From assembly GCA_959604825.1 (NCBI GenBank), contig CAUHCN010000039.1, forward strand, positions 1-14,204: a stretch of 14,204 nucleotides of DNA. Direction: 5' to 3'. A program made the translations under genes and the position numbers. This document shows, piece by piece, positions 1 to 7,147 of the stretch. The notes under the pieces were generated by a model, which was given only the letters and a program-made list of their open reading frames with translations, had not been told where the DNA came from and ran no database searches. The DNA comes from an uncultured Collinsella sp. (GTDB lineage Bacteria > Actinomycetota > Coriobacteriia > Coriobacteriales > Coriobacteriaceae). Every line of letters begins with the position of its first letter. The stretch's first letter is position 1.

Positions 1-236
1 AGCACGATCTTGACGACGTTTTGCGCCGGCGACAGCGACTCCATGACCTCGGCGGTCATGCAGCGCTCCTTGGTCTTGGCAACGAACTCCTTGACGACCT
101 TAAAGTTGACGTCGGCCTCGAGCAGCGCCATGCGGATGTCGCGCATGGCCGAGGTGATATCGGCCTCGGTCAGCTTACCCTTGCCGCGCAGGCGGTCAAA
201 TGTGTCGTTGAGGCGATCGCTCAGAGAATCAAACAC
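1..236 (-). CDS. ffh: Signal recognition particle protein Ffh (N-terminal part, cut by window edge)
   Basis: Only the first 78 codons are present; the gene runs off the left edge. The product begins MFDSLSDRLNDTFDRLRGKG and continues through the helical N domain typical of Ffh, including the ALLEADVNFKVVKEF stretch that is near-invariant in this family. Ffh is the GTPase of the signal recognition particle. It binds signal sequences on nascent chains together with 4.5S RNA and docks on FtsY at the membrane. The GTPase motifs and the methionine-rich M domain lie outside the window. The start is GTG at 236, chosen because AAGGAG (243-248) sits 6 bases upstream and an in-frame TGA lies just before it (242-240). 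That ribosome binding site overlaps the ftsY stop codon, so the two SRP-pathway partners are likely cotranscribed. The small ylxM gene that often lies between them in Firmicutes is absent. Confidence 0.93.
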   Translation of the reverse strand, partial: MFDSLSDRLNDTFDRLRGKGKLTEADITSAMRDIRMALLEADVNFKVVKEFVAKTKERCMTAEVMESLSPAQNVVKIV

Positions 237-242
237 TAGTCA

Positions 243-248
243 CTCCTT
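243..248 (-). promoter_or_regulatory. Ribosome binding site of ffh
   Basis: AAGGAG on the minus strand, 6 bases before GTG at 236. It fixes the non-ATG start of ffh and overlaps the ftsY stop codon (247-249). Confidence 0.85.
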
Positions 249-1164
249 AGTTGGACTCGCCCACCAGGGCGCGGCAGAAATCTTTGGCATTAAACTCCTG
301 CAGGTCATCGACCTGCTCGCCCACGCCAATGCGCAGGATGGGAAGCTTGAGCTTCTCGGCCACGGCCATGGCGATACCGCCCTTAGCCGTGCCGTCGAGC
401 TTAGTCATGATAATACCGTCCAGGCCCAGCGCCTCGTTAAACTCGAGCGCCTGGTTCAGACCGTTCTGACCAGTGGCGGCGTCGATCACAAGCACGACCG
501 AAACCGGCATGGGACCGGCGGCCATATTGGCTGCGCGTTTACGGGTCACATTGACCACCTTGGCGAGCTCGCGCATGAGCTCGGGGCTCGTGTGCAGACG
601 ACCGGCGGTGTCGATCAGCACCAAGTCGCTGCCGCGCTTATCGGCCTCGTCGAGCACGTCATAGCACACGCTCGCCGGATCGGAGCCACGGTCACGCTTG
701 ATGACGGGCACGCCGGCACGCTGACCCCACACATCGAGCTGCTCGATGGCGGCGGCGCGGAAGGTGTCGGCCGAACCGATCACCACGTTCTTGCCGCGGG
801 CGGCCATGGCGCTCGCGATCTTGCCAACCGTCGTGGTCTTGCCGGCGCCGTTGATGCCGACAAACAGCACGCAGCTCGGCGTATCGGAAAACGGATCGCG
901 CTCAATAGGCACAAAATGGCCCTCGAGCTGCTCGGCCAGGGCGCGGCGAAGCTGCGGGGCGGTCTTCAGGTTCTTCTTGGCAGCGGCGTCACGCAAGTCA
1001 TCGGAGACCTGAATGGCGACCTCGGCACCCATGTCACCCATGACGAGGGTGTCCTCAAGGTCCTCCCAAAAATCCTCGTCGACCTCGCCGCCAAAGTAGA
1101 AGACCTCGTTGAGGGCCTCGCGGCTGCGCTCAAGTCCGCGCGAGAGTGCGTCAAAGAATCCCAT
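247..1164 (-). CDS. ftsY: Signal recognition particle receptor FtsY
   Basis: FtsY is the membrane-associated GTPase that receives Ffh-bound ribosomes and hands them to the Sec translocon. The 305-residue product has all SRP-GTPase motifs: P-loop GINGAGKTT (103-111), the insertion-box motif DTFRAAA (133-139), DTAGR (185-189), TKLDG (254-258) and GVGE (280-283). The protein is essentially an NG domain preceded by a short helix (MGFFDALSRGLERSREALNE) that could act as the membrane-targeting helix. The long acidic A domain of E. coli FtsY is missing, as is usual in Gram-positives. The ATG overlaps the smc stop by one base (TAATG), so its translation is probably coupled to smc. ffh follows directly. 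Confidence 0.97.
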   Translation of the reverse strand: MGFFDALSRGLERSREALNEVFYFGGEVDEDFWEDLEDTLVMGDMGAEVAIQVSDDLRDAAAKKNLKTAPQLRRALAEQLEGHFVPIERDPFSDTPSCVLFVGINGAGKTTTVGKIASAMAARGKNVVIGSADTFRAAAIEQLDVWGQRAGVPVIKRDRGSDPASVCYDVLDEADKRGSDLVLIDTAGRLHTSPELMRELAKVVNVTRKRAANMAAGPMPVSVVLVIDAATGQNGLNQALEFNEALGLDGIIMTKLDGTAKGGIAMAVAEKLKLPILRIGVGEQVDDLQEFNAKDFCRALVGESN

Positions 1165-4100
1165 TATGCATTCACGACCTTTCCGGTTTCGCGATCGAGT
1201 TTTTGCGAGACGACGCGACTGACGCCGTCGGCTTGCATCGAGACGCCGTAGAGAACGTCAGCATCCTCCATAGTACGGCGCTGATGCGAGATTACCAAGA
1301 GCTGCGTATCGGAACGCAGCACATCGAGGGCGCCGATGAGCTTGGACAGGTTGGCGTCGTCGAGCGCCGCCTCAACCTCGTCTAGCACATAGAACGGCAC
1401 CGTGCGCGTACGGTACACGGCAAAGAGCAGGGCGAGCGCCGTCAGGCTCTTCTCGCCGCCCGACATGAGCATCATCTTAGTGATGCGCTTGCCGCGCGGC
1501 TGCGCCACGACCTCGATGCCCGTCTCGGCCGGATGCTCGGGATCGGTCATCTCAAGGTGAGCCTGACCGCCCGGGAAGAGCATGGCGAAGATCTCGCGGA
1601 AATTCGCATCAACCTTCTCAAATGTCACCAAGAACGCCTTGCGCATCTTGCGGTCGATCGCCACGGTGATCTTAGTAAGCGCCTTGCGCGCGCTCTCCAG
1701 ATCGGCAAGTTGCTCCTCGATGTAATCGGCACGGCGCTTGAGCTGCTCGTACTCCTCCATGGCGACTTGGTTCACAGGACCCAGGTTGTTGATCTGGCGC
1801 ACGAGTTGGTTAAGCTCGCGCTCGGCGGCGTCGCGATCGGTGGGCGCCGGCAGCATGAGCGCTTCCTCGAGCACCGTGGTACCGTCGGCGGTGATGGCCT
1901 TGATGGCAGCCTCGACCTGCACCTCGAGCTTGCCGCGCGCGACCTTGAACTCGTTTTGCGTGGCGGCGGCGGTATCGACACGCTCCTTGGCGCGGGCGAC
2001 CTCGGTCTTGGCGTCCTCGATGGTCTTCTTAAGCGAAGCCGAGTCCGCCTCCTCTAGCGTTGCCTGATCGCGCAGGCGCGCAGCCCAGTCCGAGGCGCGC
2101 TCCAACAGGGCAGAATAGCGCTCGTGCATGGGGTCGACGCGAAGGCGCAGCAGCTCGAGCGAGCGCGAGGCCTGACGCGTCCCGCGGATACGACGGTCAA
2201 TACCCTCCAGGCGATGCTCAAGATCGGGCACGCGGCCCTTCAGCGAACGCAGGCGTTCGCTCGTCTGAGCCAGGCGAACCTTAGCGTCGGCAAGCTTACC
2301 GGCGGCCTCGGAATCGTCGCGCCGAACGTGATCGAGCTCGTCGTTGGCCTCGGCAATCTGCAGGCCCAGGTCGCTCGCCTGCGCACGGGCCTCATCACGC
2401 GAACGGGTAAGTTCATCCACGCGCGGGCGTGCGGCACGAACGGCCTCGGCAGCCTGCTCGCGGCGCTTGGAAATACGCACGCGCTCGACCTCGGCGTTGT
2501 TGGCACTCTGCTCCAGGCGACCAATCTCGGACAGCAGGGAGCGACGCTCGCCCTCAAGGCGGGCGATCTCGCCGGCAGCATCGCCCTCAGCAGCGCGTGC
2601 CTCCTCAACGGCAGCGTTGGCCTCGGCAACCTGATCCGAAACATGCTCAAACACGGCAGCGAGATCGGGCTCCAGGCCCTCCAGCTCACGAATGCGACGC
2701 TTGCGCTCCAAGGCACCCGAAGCCTCGCCGGCATCGAGCCCCACACGCACCAGGCCGCCGCAGGCAACGCGTGCGCCATCGGGAGTCACATAGGTCACGC
2801 CATCAACGACCGGTGCGGACAGCGCGGCAGCCAAATCATCGACCACAAAATAGCCGCCGAGCAATGCCTCGACGACCGGACCGTAGCCCGCACGCACGGA
2901 CAGACGATCAACCAGACGGGTACCGGAGGCGCCCTCAGCGGCGGTAGAGCCGCTCACGCCGCGCGCCGCCAGCAGCGCCTCGCCCGAGGCATTCTTCTGG
3001 TCCAGGGCCGCACGACCGGCACGCTCAAGCGCGGACGTATCGTCGAACAGCAGCGCATCGATATCGCCGGCGAGCAATTGCTCAACCAGGCCCTCAAGCT
3101 CGCGCGGGGCCTCGAGCACGTCGCCCAGACGACCCGAGACATCGTCGCCCAGCGCACCCACCAGCCGGCTCACGAGCGGCGAGCTGTCGGCCATGCGGGC
3201 ATCGAGCTTCTTTTGGCTGGCAAGCTCCGAGCGCACCTCGGACAGCTTGTTACGCGCCTCGCTCTCGCGGGCACGCAGGTCCTTCAGGGCCGCGCGTGCC
3301 GTCTCGGTGGCTTCACGCGCATCGACCTGAGCCTGGCGCGCTTCCCCAAGAGCGCCCTCAAGCTCCTCGGCGCGGTCGCGACGGCTCTCGAGCGAAGCCG
3401 TGACCTCCTCGAGCTGTTCATCGATCTGCTCCAGGCGCGAGGCGTACATATTGTCCTCGACCTCGGCATTGCTCAAGGAATCCTTCACCTTAGCGAGCTC
3501 GAGCGCGGCGTTATCGGCCACGCGCTGCGCATCACGTTGTTCACGCGTAAGCTGCGAAATCTGATTGTCGAGCGCCACGCGCCGCTCGTGGAGCTCAGCA
3601 GCAGCAGGACCGGCGGCGTCAACGTCGTCCTGGGCCTGCATGTGCGCACCGGTCACTTCCTCAAGCTGGGCACGCGCGTCCTCGAGCTCCTCGACCACGC
3701 GACGACGCTGATGCTCGGAGCTCGAAATCTGGCCGCGCATGTCAGACAGGCGCGACACCATGTTGTGGCCCTTTTCCTCGAGCAGGCGCATATCGGAGTT
3801 AATGCGACCGACCACGTCTTGCATATGGCGGCGCTGCTCGCCCAGATCGCCCACAAACAGGCCCTTTTCCTCGAGCATAACCTGGAGCTTCTCGAGCTCG
3901 CGCTCCTTTTCGCCCATGCGGTACTGTGCAAGCTCCAGCTCGGCGGCACCTTCCTTGGAGCGGCTCTCCAAGTCGTTCCACTGCGACTGCAGCGAACGCA
4001 GCTCGTCAACGGCCAGCATCTGCGTAAGCTCGTTCGCGCGCGAGGACAGCTCTTTGTACTTGCGCGCGCGATCGACCTGACGCTCCAGCGGTCGCAGCTG

Positions 4101-4700
4101 ACGGGCGATTTCCTTATTGATGTCGCGGGCACGCGTCAGGTGCTCGTCCATCGACTTAATCTTTTTGAGCGCACGCTCCTTGCGGCGCTTGTGCTTGGAG
4201 ATGCCGGCGGCCTCCTCGATGAGGGCACGGCGCTCCTCGGGGCGGCTCTGCAAAATGGCGTCGAGCTTGCCCTGGCTGATGATGGAATGCGTATCCTTGC
4301 CAAGACCCGAATCGTGCAGGATGTCCTGAATGTCCATCAGGCGGCAGGGACTCGAGTTGATGAGGTACTCGCTTTCGCCCGAGCGATACATGCGACGGGT
4401 GATGGCAACTTCGTCAAAGTCGACGGGCAGCATATGGTCCGAGTTATCGAGCACCAGCGTGACCTCGGCGACACCCACCGGCTTGCGAGCCGACGAGCCC
4501 GAGAAGATAACATCCTCCATGGCCTGGCCACGCAACTGCTTGGCGCTCTGCTCGCCCAGGACCCACAGGATGGAGTCGGAGATGTTCGATTTTCCCGAGC
4601 CGTTGGGACCGACGATGACGGTCAGGCCCGGCTCAAACGTCATATGGGCGCGGTCGGCAAACGACTTAAACCCTTTGAGCGTGAGGGACTTGAGATACAC
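1164..4700 (-). CDS. smc: Chromosome partition protein SMC
   Basis: SMC is the ATPase core of the bacterial condensin SMC-ScpAB, which extrudes DNA loops and organises and segregates the chromosome. Length (1178 residues) and layout match the family. The N-terminal head has FKSFADR (11-17), Walker A GPNGSGKS (31-38) and the Q-loop ISQGKLD (141-147). A long coiled coil follows to about 500, then the hinge (about 508-655, with a GG turn near 648-649) and a second coiled coil. The C-terminal head carries the ABC signature LMSGGEKS (about 1078-1085) and Walker B VLDE (1105-1108). The start is GTG at 4700. It gives the conserved beginning MYLKSLTLKGFKSF, and no in-frame start lies between it and the rnc stop. 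The GAGGAA site is only 2 bases from GTG, unusually close, so coupling to the rnc stop 10 bases upstream may help initiation. scpA and scpB are not in the window. Confidence 0.98.
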   Translation of the reverse strand: MYLKSLTLKGFKSFADRAHMTFEPGLTVIVGPNGSGKSNISDSILWVLGEQSAKQLRGQAMEDVIFSGSSARKPVGVAEVTLVLDNSDHMLPVDFDEVAITRRMYRSGESEYLINSSPCRLMDIQDILHDSGLGKDTHSIISQGKLDAILQSRPEERRALIEEAAGISKHKRRKERALKKIKSMDEHLTRARDINKEIARQLRPLERQVDRARKYKELSSRANELTQMLAVDELRSLQSQWNDLESRSKEGAAELELAQYRMGEKERELEKLQVMLEEKGLFVGDLGEQRRHMQDVVGRINSDMRLLEEKGHNMVSRLSDMRGQISSSEHQRRRVVEELEDARAQLEEVTGAHMQAQDDVDAAGPAAAELHERRVALDNQISQLTREQRDAQRVADNAALELAKVKDSLSNAEVEDNMYASRLEQIDEQLEEVTASLESRRDRAEELEGALGEARQAQVDAREATETARAALKDLRARESEARNKLSEVRSELASQKKLDARMADSSPLVSRLVGALGDDVSGRLGDVLEAPRELEGLVEQLLAGDIDALLFDDTSALERAGRAALDQKNASGEALLAARGVSGSTAAEGASGTRLVDRLSVRAGYGPVVEALLGGYFVVDDLAAALSAPVVDGVTYVTPDGARVACGGLVRVGLDAGEASGALERKRRIRELEGLEPDLAAVFEHVSDQVAEANAAVEEARAAEGDAAGEIARLEGERRSLLSEIGRLEQSANNAEVERVRISKRREQAAEAVRAARPRVDELTRSRDEARAQASDLGLQIAEANDELDHVRRDDSEAAGKLADAKVRLAQTSERLRSLKGRVPDLEHRLEGIDRRIRGTRQASRSLELLRLRVDPMHERYSALLERASDWAARLRDQATLEEADSASLKKTIEDAKTEVARAKERVDTAAATQNEFKVARGKLEVQVEAAIKAITADGTTVLEEALMLPAPTDRDAAERELNQLVRQINNLGPVNQVAMEEYEQLKRRADYIEEQLADLESARKALTKITVAIDRKMRKAFLVTFEKVDANFREIFAMLFPGGQAHLEMTDPEHPAETGIEVVAQPRGKRITKMMLMSGGEKSLTALALLFAVYRTRTVPFYVLDEVEAALDDANLSKLIGALDVLRSDTQLLVISHQRRTMEDADVLYGVSMQADGVSRVVSQKLDRETGKVVNA

Positions 4701-4710
4701 GGTTCCTCGC

Positions 4711-5436
4711 TTAAAAAGGCTTCTTGTTGAGAATCACGCCGTTGGTGGTGTAGCCCATGCGGTCAAGAGCCTCGAGTGCAGCGGCTCCCTCGGCTTCCTT
4801 CTTTGAGGAGCCGGAGCCGCGACCCTGACGAATACCATCGATCAACACCACGGCGGTAAAGGTGGGCGCATGCGCCGGGCCCTCGGAACCAACCAGTTTA
4901 TACGCCGGAGGCTCGTGGCCGTCGGCCTGCACGCACTCCTGCAAAAACGACTTGGGGTTCGCAGGATGTTCGGCACGCTCGGAAGCCAAGTGCGGCTTAA
5001 GCGTACGGTGAATGAACTCCGCCGCAACATCCCAACCGGCATCCAGGTACAGCGCGCCCACGAGCGACTCATAGACGTTCTCGAGCGCCGAATGCAGGCC
5101 GCGCGCACCGGTACCGGTCTCGGAGGCACCAAAGATGATGATGTCGTCGATGCCCAACTCGTGAGAAACCTCGGACAGCGTAGCGCCCGAGACAAGCGAC
5201 ACCTTCAGGCGCGTGAGCTTGCCCTCGTCAAACTCCGGATAGGACTCAAACAGGGAGCGTGCGACCACGGCGCCCAAAATGGAATCGCCCAAGAACTCAA
5301 GGCGCTCATAGCTGGCAGAAACCGGCTGGCCTTCGACTGCCGAGGGATGCGTAAGGGCCGCACGCAGCAGCACCTTATTATTGAACTCGTGGCCCAGAAT
5401 TTCCTGGGCGCGCGTAAGTCGTTCAGACAAAGCCAA
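4711..5436 (-). CDS. rnc: Ribonuclease III
   Basis: RNase III cleaves double-stranded RNA, notably the 16S and 23S rRNA precursor stems and structured mRNA leaders. The 241-residue product has the endonuclease domain (about 1-155) with signature ERLEFLGDS (44-52), followed by a double-stranded-RNA-binding domain (about 160-229) ending in the basic GSSKKEAEGAAALEAL helix. By alignment with E. coli, E44, E47 and D51 match E38, E41 and D45, and E123 matches the essential E117. The position of D114 appears to be Asn120. The start is TTG at 5436, supported by GGGAGG at 5445-5450 (8-base spacing); no better ATG fits. The start lies 3 bases after the acpP stop and its ribosome binding site is inside the end of acpP. 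The order acpP-rnc-smc-ftsY is widely conserved. Confidence 0.96.
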   Translation of the reverse strand: MALSERLTRAQEILGHEFNNKVLLRAALTHPSAVEGQPVSASYERLEFLGDSILGAVVARSLFESYPEFDEGKLTRLKVSLVSGATLSEVSHELGIDDIIIFGASETGTGARGLHSALENVYESLVGALYLDAGWDVAAEFIHRTLKPHLASERAEHPANPKSFLQECVQADGHEPPAYKLVGSEGPAHAPTFTAVVLIDGIRQGRGSGSSKKEAEGAAALEALDRMGYTTNGVILNKKPF

Positions 5437-5439
5437 GAC

Positions 5440-5682
5440 CTAGGCCTCCCTGGCGTTTTCGATGGCGTCGACGGCGTCGGCGACAGAGTTGAGCGAGAGC
5501 AGAGTCTCGTCATCGATCTCGAGGTTGAACTCGTCCTCAATAGCCGTAACCAGCTGCAGGCGCTCGAGCGAGTTGGCATCGAGGTCGTCAAAGGTGGTCT
5601 CATCGCTAATTTCGGCAACATCGACGCCCAGAACGTCAGCAGCGACCTCGGCGATCTTGTCGAAGATTTCGGAGCGGTCCAT
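5440..5682 (-). CDS. acpP: Acyl carrier protein
   Basis: A small acidic four-helix protein of 80 residues that carries acyl chains on a 4'-phosphopantetheine attached to a serine. The modification site is Ser38 in DANSLERLQL (35-44), followed by the usual VTAIEDEFNLEI segment. The normally near-invariant DSL triad reads NSL, and a Gln (43) replaces the usual helix-II Glu. The start at 5682 is chosen over in-frame ATG 5697 because GAGGAA (5688-5693) sits 5 bases before it and the length then matches ACPs. It is placed between plsX and rnc as in Bacillus, but fabD and fabG, which usually intervene, are absent. A perfect palindrome lies 36 bases upstream of the start. ACP identity is firm; whether this is the main fatty-acid-synthesis ACP or a specialised one is open. 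Confidence 0.93.
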   Translation of the reverse strand: MDRSEIFDKIAEVAADVLGVDVAEISDETTFDDLDANSLERLQLVTAIEDEFNLEIDDETLLSLNSVADAVDAIENAREA

Positions 5683-5687
5683 AGCGC

Positions 5688-5693
5688 TTCCTC
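5688..5693 (-). promoter_or_regulatory. Ribosome binding site of acpP
   Basis: GAGGAA on the minus strand, 5 bases before ATG 5682. It lies just downstream of the alternative in-frame ATG at 5697, which therefore lacks a site of its own, so the shorter 80-residue ACP is preferred. Confidence 0.75.
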
Positions 5694-5700
5694 TCATAGT

Positions 5701-5740
5701 GCATGAATACCAAAAGAATGGTACCGCCCGGGCGGTACCA
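5701..5740 (-). promoter_or_regulatory. Perfect 22-bp palindrome with T-rich tail in the acpP leader (attenuator or operator)
   Basis: The arms TGGTACCGCCC and GGGCGGTACCA (5719-5740) are perfect inverted repeats with no spacer. As RNA they would form a 9-bp stem with a CCGG loop. Read toward acpP, the stem is followed at once by TTCTTTT, as in an intrinsic terminator. Only 36 bases separate it from the acpP start, so there is no room for a complete conventional promoter downstream. Either transcription passes through it (attenuation or partial termination) or it is a protein-binding operator just after a promoter. Confidence 0.6.
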
Positions 5741-5753
5741 AGACACGGTTCTG

Positions 5754-5759
5754 ATTCTA
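5754..5759 (-). promoter_or_regulatory. Candidate -10 box for acpP
   Basis: TAGAAT on the minus strand, 14 bases upstream of the palindrome; the predicted start site would fall just before the palindrome. I find no convincing -35 hexamer 16-18 bases upstream, so this is weak. Confidence 0.25.
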
Positions 5760-5796
5760 CCCCACGACGCACGCCCCGAGACGCATAACGCCGCTG

Positions 5797-6816
5797 TTAT
5801 AAAACGATACCGTCCATAGAGTTGGCGACGTTCTCGACCAGCCCGGCGCGCACGGCTTCGGCCGCCGCGAGCGTACCGTTTTTAACAGCCTCGACCGAGG
5901 TGGCGCCATGGCCGATCAGGACCACGCCGCGCAAGCCCAAAAGAATCGCGCCGCCCTTGGCGTCGCCCGAAAGCTTGGCCTTAATCTCGCGCATCTGCTT
6001 TTTAATGAGCAGCGCGGCGATCTTGGTGCCAAGCGAAGACATAAAGACGCCCTTGAGCTCCTGCAGCAAAAACTTGGCAGCACCCTCGGTGGCCTTGAGC
6101 GCGATGTTGCCCGACATGCCGTCGGCGACCACGACGTCAAAATTGCCCGACGTAAGATCGGTGCCCTCGCAGTTACCAACAAAGCCGGGAACGGCGGCTT
6201 TCATGGCCGGGAAGCACGCCTTGGTAAAGTTGGAGCCCTTCTCGTCCTCGGTGCCGTTGGCAAGCAGGCCCACGCGGGGATGCTCAATGCCCAGGACGAC
6301 GCGGGCATAGGCGCTACCCATCTGGGCAAAACGCACCATGTCATCGATCTCGACATCGGGGTTGGCGCCCATATCGCACAGCACCGTCAGACCGCCGGCG
6401 CGATTGGGCAGCGCATTGGTCAGACAGGGGCGCACCGGCTGCTTCTTGCCTTCGACCTGATACCTAAACGGCGTCACATAGGCGGTGGCGGCAGCGGTCA
6501 TGGCACCGGTCGAGCCGGCAGAGAAGAACGCGTCCGCATTTCCCTTCTTGATGGCGCGGCACGACAGCACGATCGACGACTTGCGTTTGGTCATCACGGC
6601 GCGAATGGGATCGTCATCCATAGCGATAACGTCGGGTGCCTCAAGTGCCTCAACACGTGCGTGGGAAGCAGCAAAGGGATTGACGATTTCGGTGGGGCCA
6701 GCTGCCAAGACCTCGATATCGGGATCGGCGGCAAGTGCAGCCTCGATACCATCGAGAACAACCTGAGGTTTCTCGTCTCCACCCACAACGTCTACACAAA
6801 CGCGAACGTTACTCAT
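5797..6816 (-). CDS. plsX: Phosphate acyltransferase PlsX
   Basis: PlsX converts acyl-ACP and phosphate to acyl-phosphate, the acyl donor used by PlsY in the first step of phospholipid synthesis; the reverse reaction loads fatty acids onto ACP. The 339-residue product has the family's N-terminal DVVGGDEKP (9-17; DAMGGDHAP in many homologues), SAGSTGAM, LPNRAGGLTVLCDMGANP, LLANGTEDEKG and VADGMSGNIALKATEG, and normal full length. Two in-frame ATGs occur, at 6822 and 6816. The second is chosen because AAGGAG (6824-6829) is 7 bases from it but only 1 base from the first. It lies downstream of rpmF, a common pairing, and upstream of acpP, whose product is its partner. FakA, which makes acyl-phosphate from free fatty acids, is encoded in the same window. 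A terminator-like hairpin sits just before the ribosome binding site. Confidence 0.96.
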   Translation of the reverse strand: MSNVRVCVDVVGGDEKPQVVLDGIEAALAADPDIEVLAAGPTEIVNPFAASHARVEALEAPDVIAMDDDPIRAVMTKRKSSIVLSCRAIKKGNADAFFSAGSTGAMTAAATAYVTPFRYQVEGKKQPVRPCLTNALPNRAGGLTVLCDMGANPDVEIDDMVRFAQMGSAYARVVLGIEHPRVGLLANGTEDEKGSNFTKACFPAMKAAVPGFVGNCEGTDLTSGNFDVVVADGMSGNIALKATEGAAKFLLQELKGVFMSSLGTKIAALLIKKQMREIKAKLSGDAKGGAILLGLRGVVLIGHGATSVEAVKNGTLAAAEAVRAGLVENVANSMDGIVL

Positions 6817-6823
6817 ATACATG

Positions 6824-6829
6824 CTCCTT
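6824..6829 (-). promoter_or_regulatory. Ribosome binding site of plsX
   Basis: AAGGAG on the minus strand. The 7-base spacing to ATG 6816 against 1 base to ATG 6822 decides the start. It lies within a few bases of the T-tract of the upstream hairpin. Confidence 0.85.
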
Positions 6830-6833
6830 ATAC

Positions 6834-6863
6834 AAAAATGGCCGACTCATTGAGCCGGCCATT
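6834..6863 (-). terminator. Intrinsic terminator or attenuator between rpmF and plsX
   Basis: On the minus strand a 12-bp stem (AATGGCCGGCTC with GAGTCGGCCATT, one G-U pair) closes an AAT triloop and is followed by TTTTT. This is a textbook intrinsic terminator. It ends only about 17 bases before the plsX start, so plsX mRNA from any conventional promoter upstream must read through it. That suggests attenuation or a partial block between ribosomal protein and lipid gene expression. Confidence 0.8.
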
Positions 6864-6866
6864 GTG

Positions 6867-6880
6867 GTTCCATTTGGAAC
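6867..6880 (-). promoter_or_regulatory. Small inverted repeat in the rpmF-plsX leader
   Basis: GTTCCA and TGGAAC arms separated by two bases, just upstream of the terminator hairpin. It could be an operator half-site pair or a short stem (GTTCC, AAAT loop, GGAAC). Function unknown. Confidence 0.35.
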
Positions 6881-6894
6881 GGCATCGCATCCAG

Positions 6895-6900
6895 AGTATA
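6895..6900 (-). promoter_or_regulatory. Candidate -10 box for plsX
   Basis: TATACT on the minus strand, just past the rpmF stop codon. A transcript starting about 7 bases further on would include the inverted repeat at 6867-6880 and the terminator hairpin as a leader. No good -35 hexamer is visible at 16-18 bases, so the call is tentative. Confidence 0.25.
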
Positions 6901-6903
6901 CCG

Positions 6904-7083
6904 TTACTCGGTAACGATAACCTCGCGGTCCTTGTAGAAACCGCAGCTGGGGCACACGTGGTGCGGGAGCTTGACAGCGCCGCAACGGGGGCACGTGGAC
7001 TGAGCCGCAGCCGAGATCTTCATGTTAGCGGAACGACGGGTGTGAGTGCGGATACGACCCTGCTTTTGTTTAGGTACGGGCAT
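6904..7083 (-). CDS. rpmF: 50S ribosomal protein L32
   Basis: A 59-residue structural protein of the large ribosomal subunit, read directly from the minus strand. It begins MPVPKQKQGR with the basic RIRTHTRRSAN segment typical of L32. A zinc ribbon follows, made of CPRC (31-34) and CPSC (44-47), so this is the zinc-binding form. ATG 7083 is preceded by AAGGAAGG with good spacing. It follows the DUF177 gene, a very widely conserved pair, after a 64-base gap in which I see no convincing promoter. Short inverted repeats (6902-6907 with 6911-6916) overlap the stop codon. Further downstream lies the terminator-like hairpin before plsX. Confidence 0.95.
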   Translation of the reverse strand: MPVPKQKQGRIRTHTRRSANMKISAAAQSTCPRCGAVKLPHHVCPSCGFYKDREVIVTE

Positions 7084-7147
7084 AGTGACCTTCCTTATGA
7101 ACTATCCAGTGTGGCGATTACGCGCAAGTAGCGATACTACCACAGTT

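Noticed and set aside
10..1251. A 413-codon open frame on the plus strand opposite ffh and ftsY
   Set aside because: It is a shadow of two SRP GTPase genes that have complete motifs on the minus strand.
2124..4730. An 868-codon open frame on the plus strand opposite smc
   Set aside because: It lies wholly antisense to a gene with intact SMC motifs, has no recognisable domain, and arises from codon bias in a GC-rich coiled-coil gene.
5683..5772. Longer ACP of 110 residues starting near 5772
   Set aside because: The added residues would be translated from the palindrome region, and the start at 5682 has the ribosome binding site and the family length.
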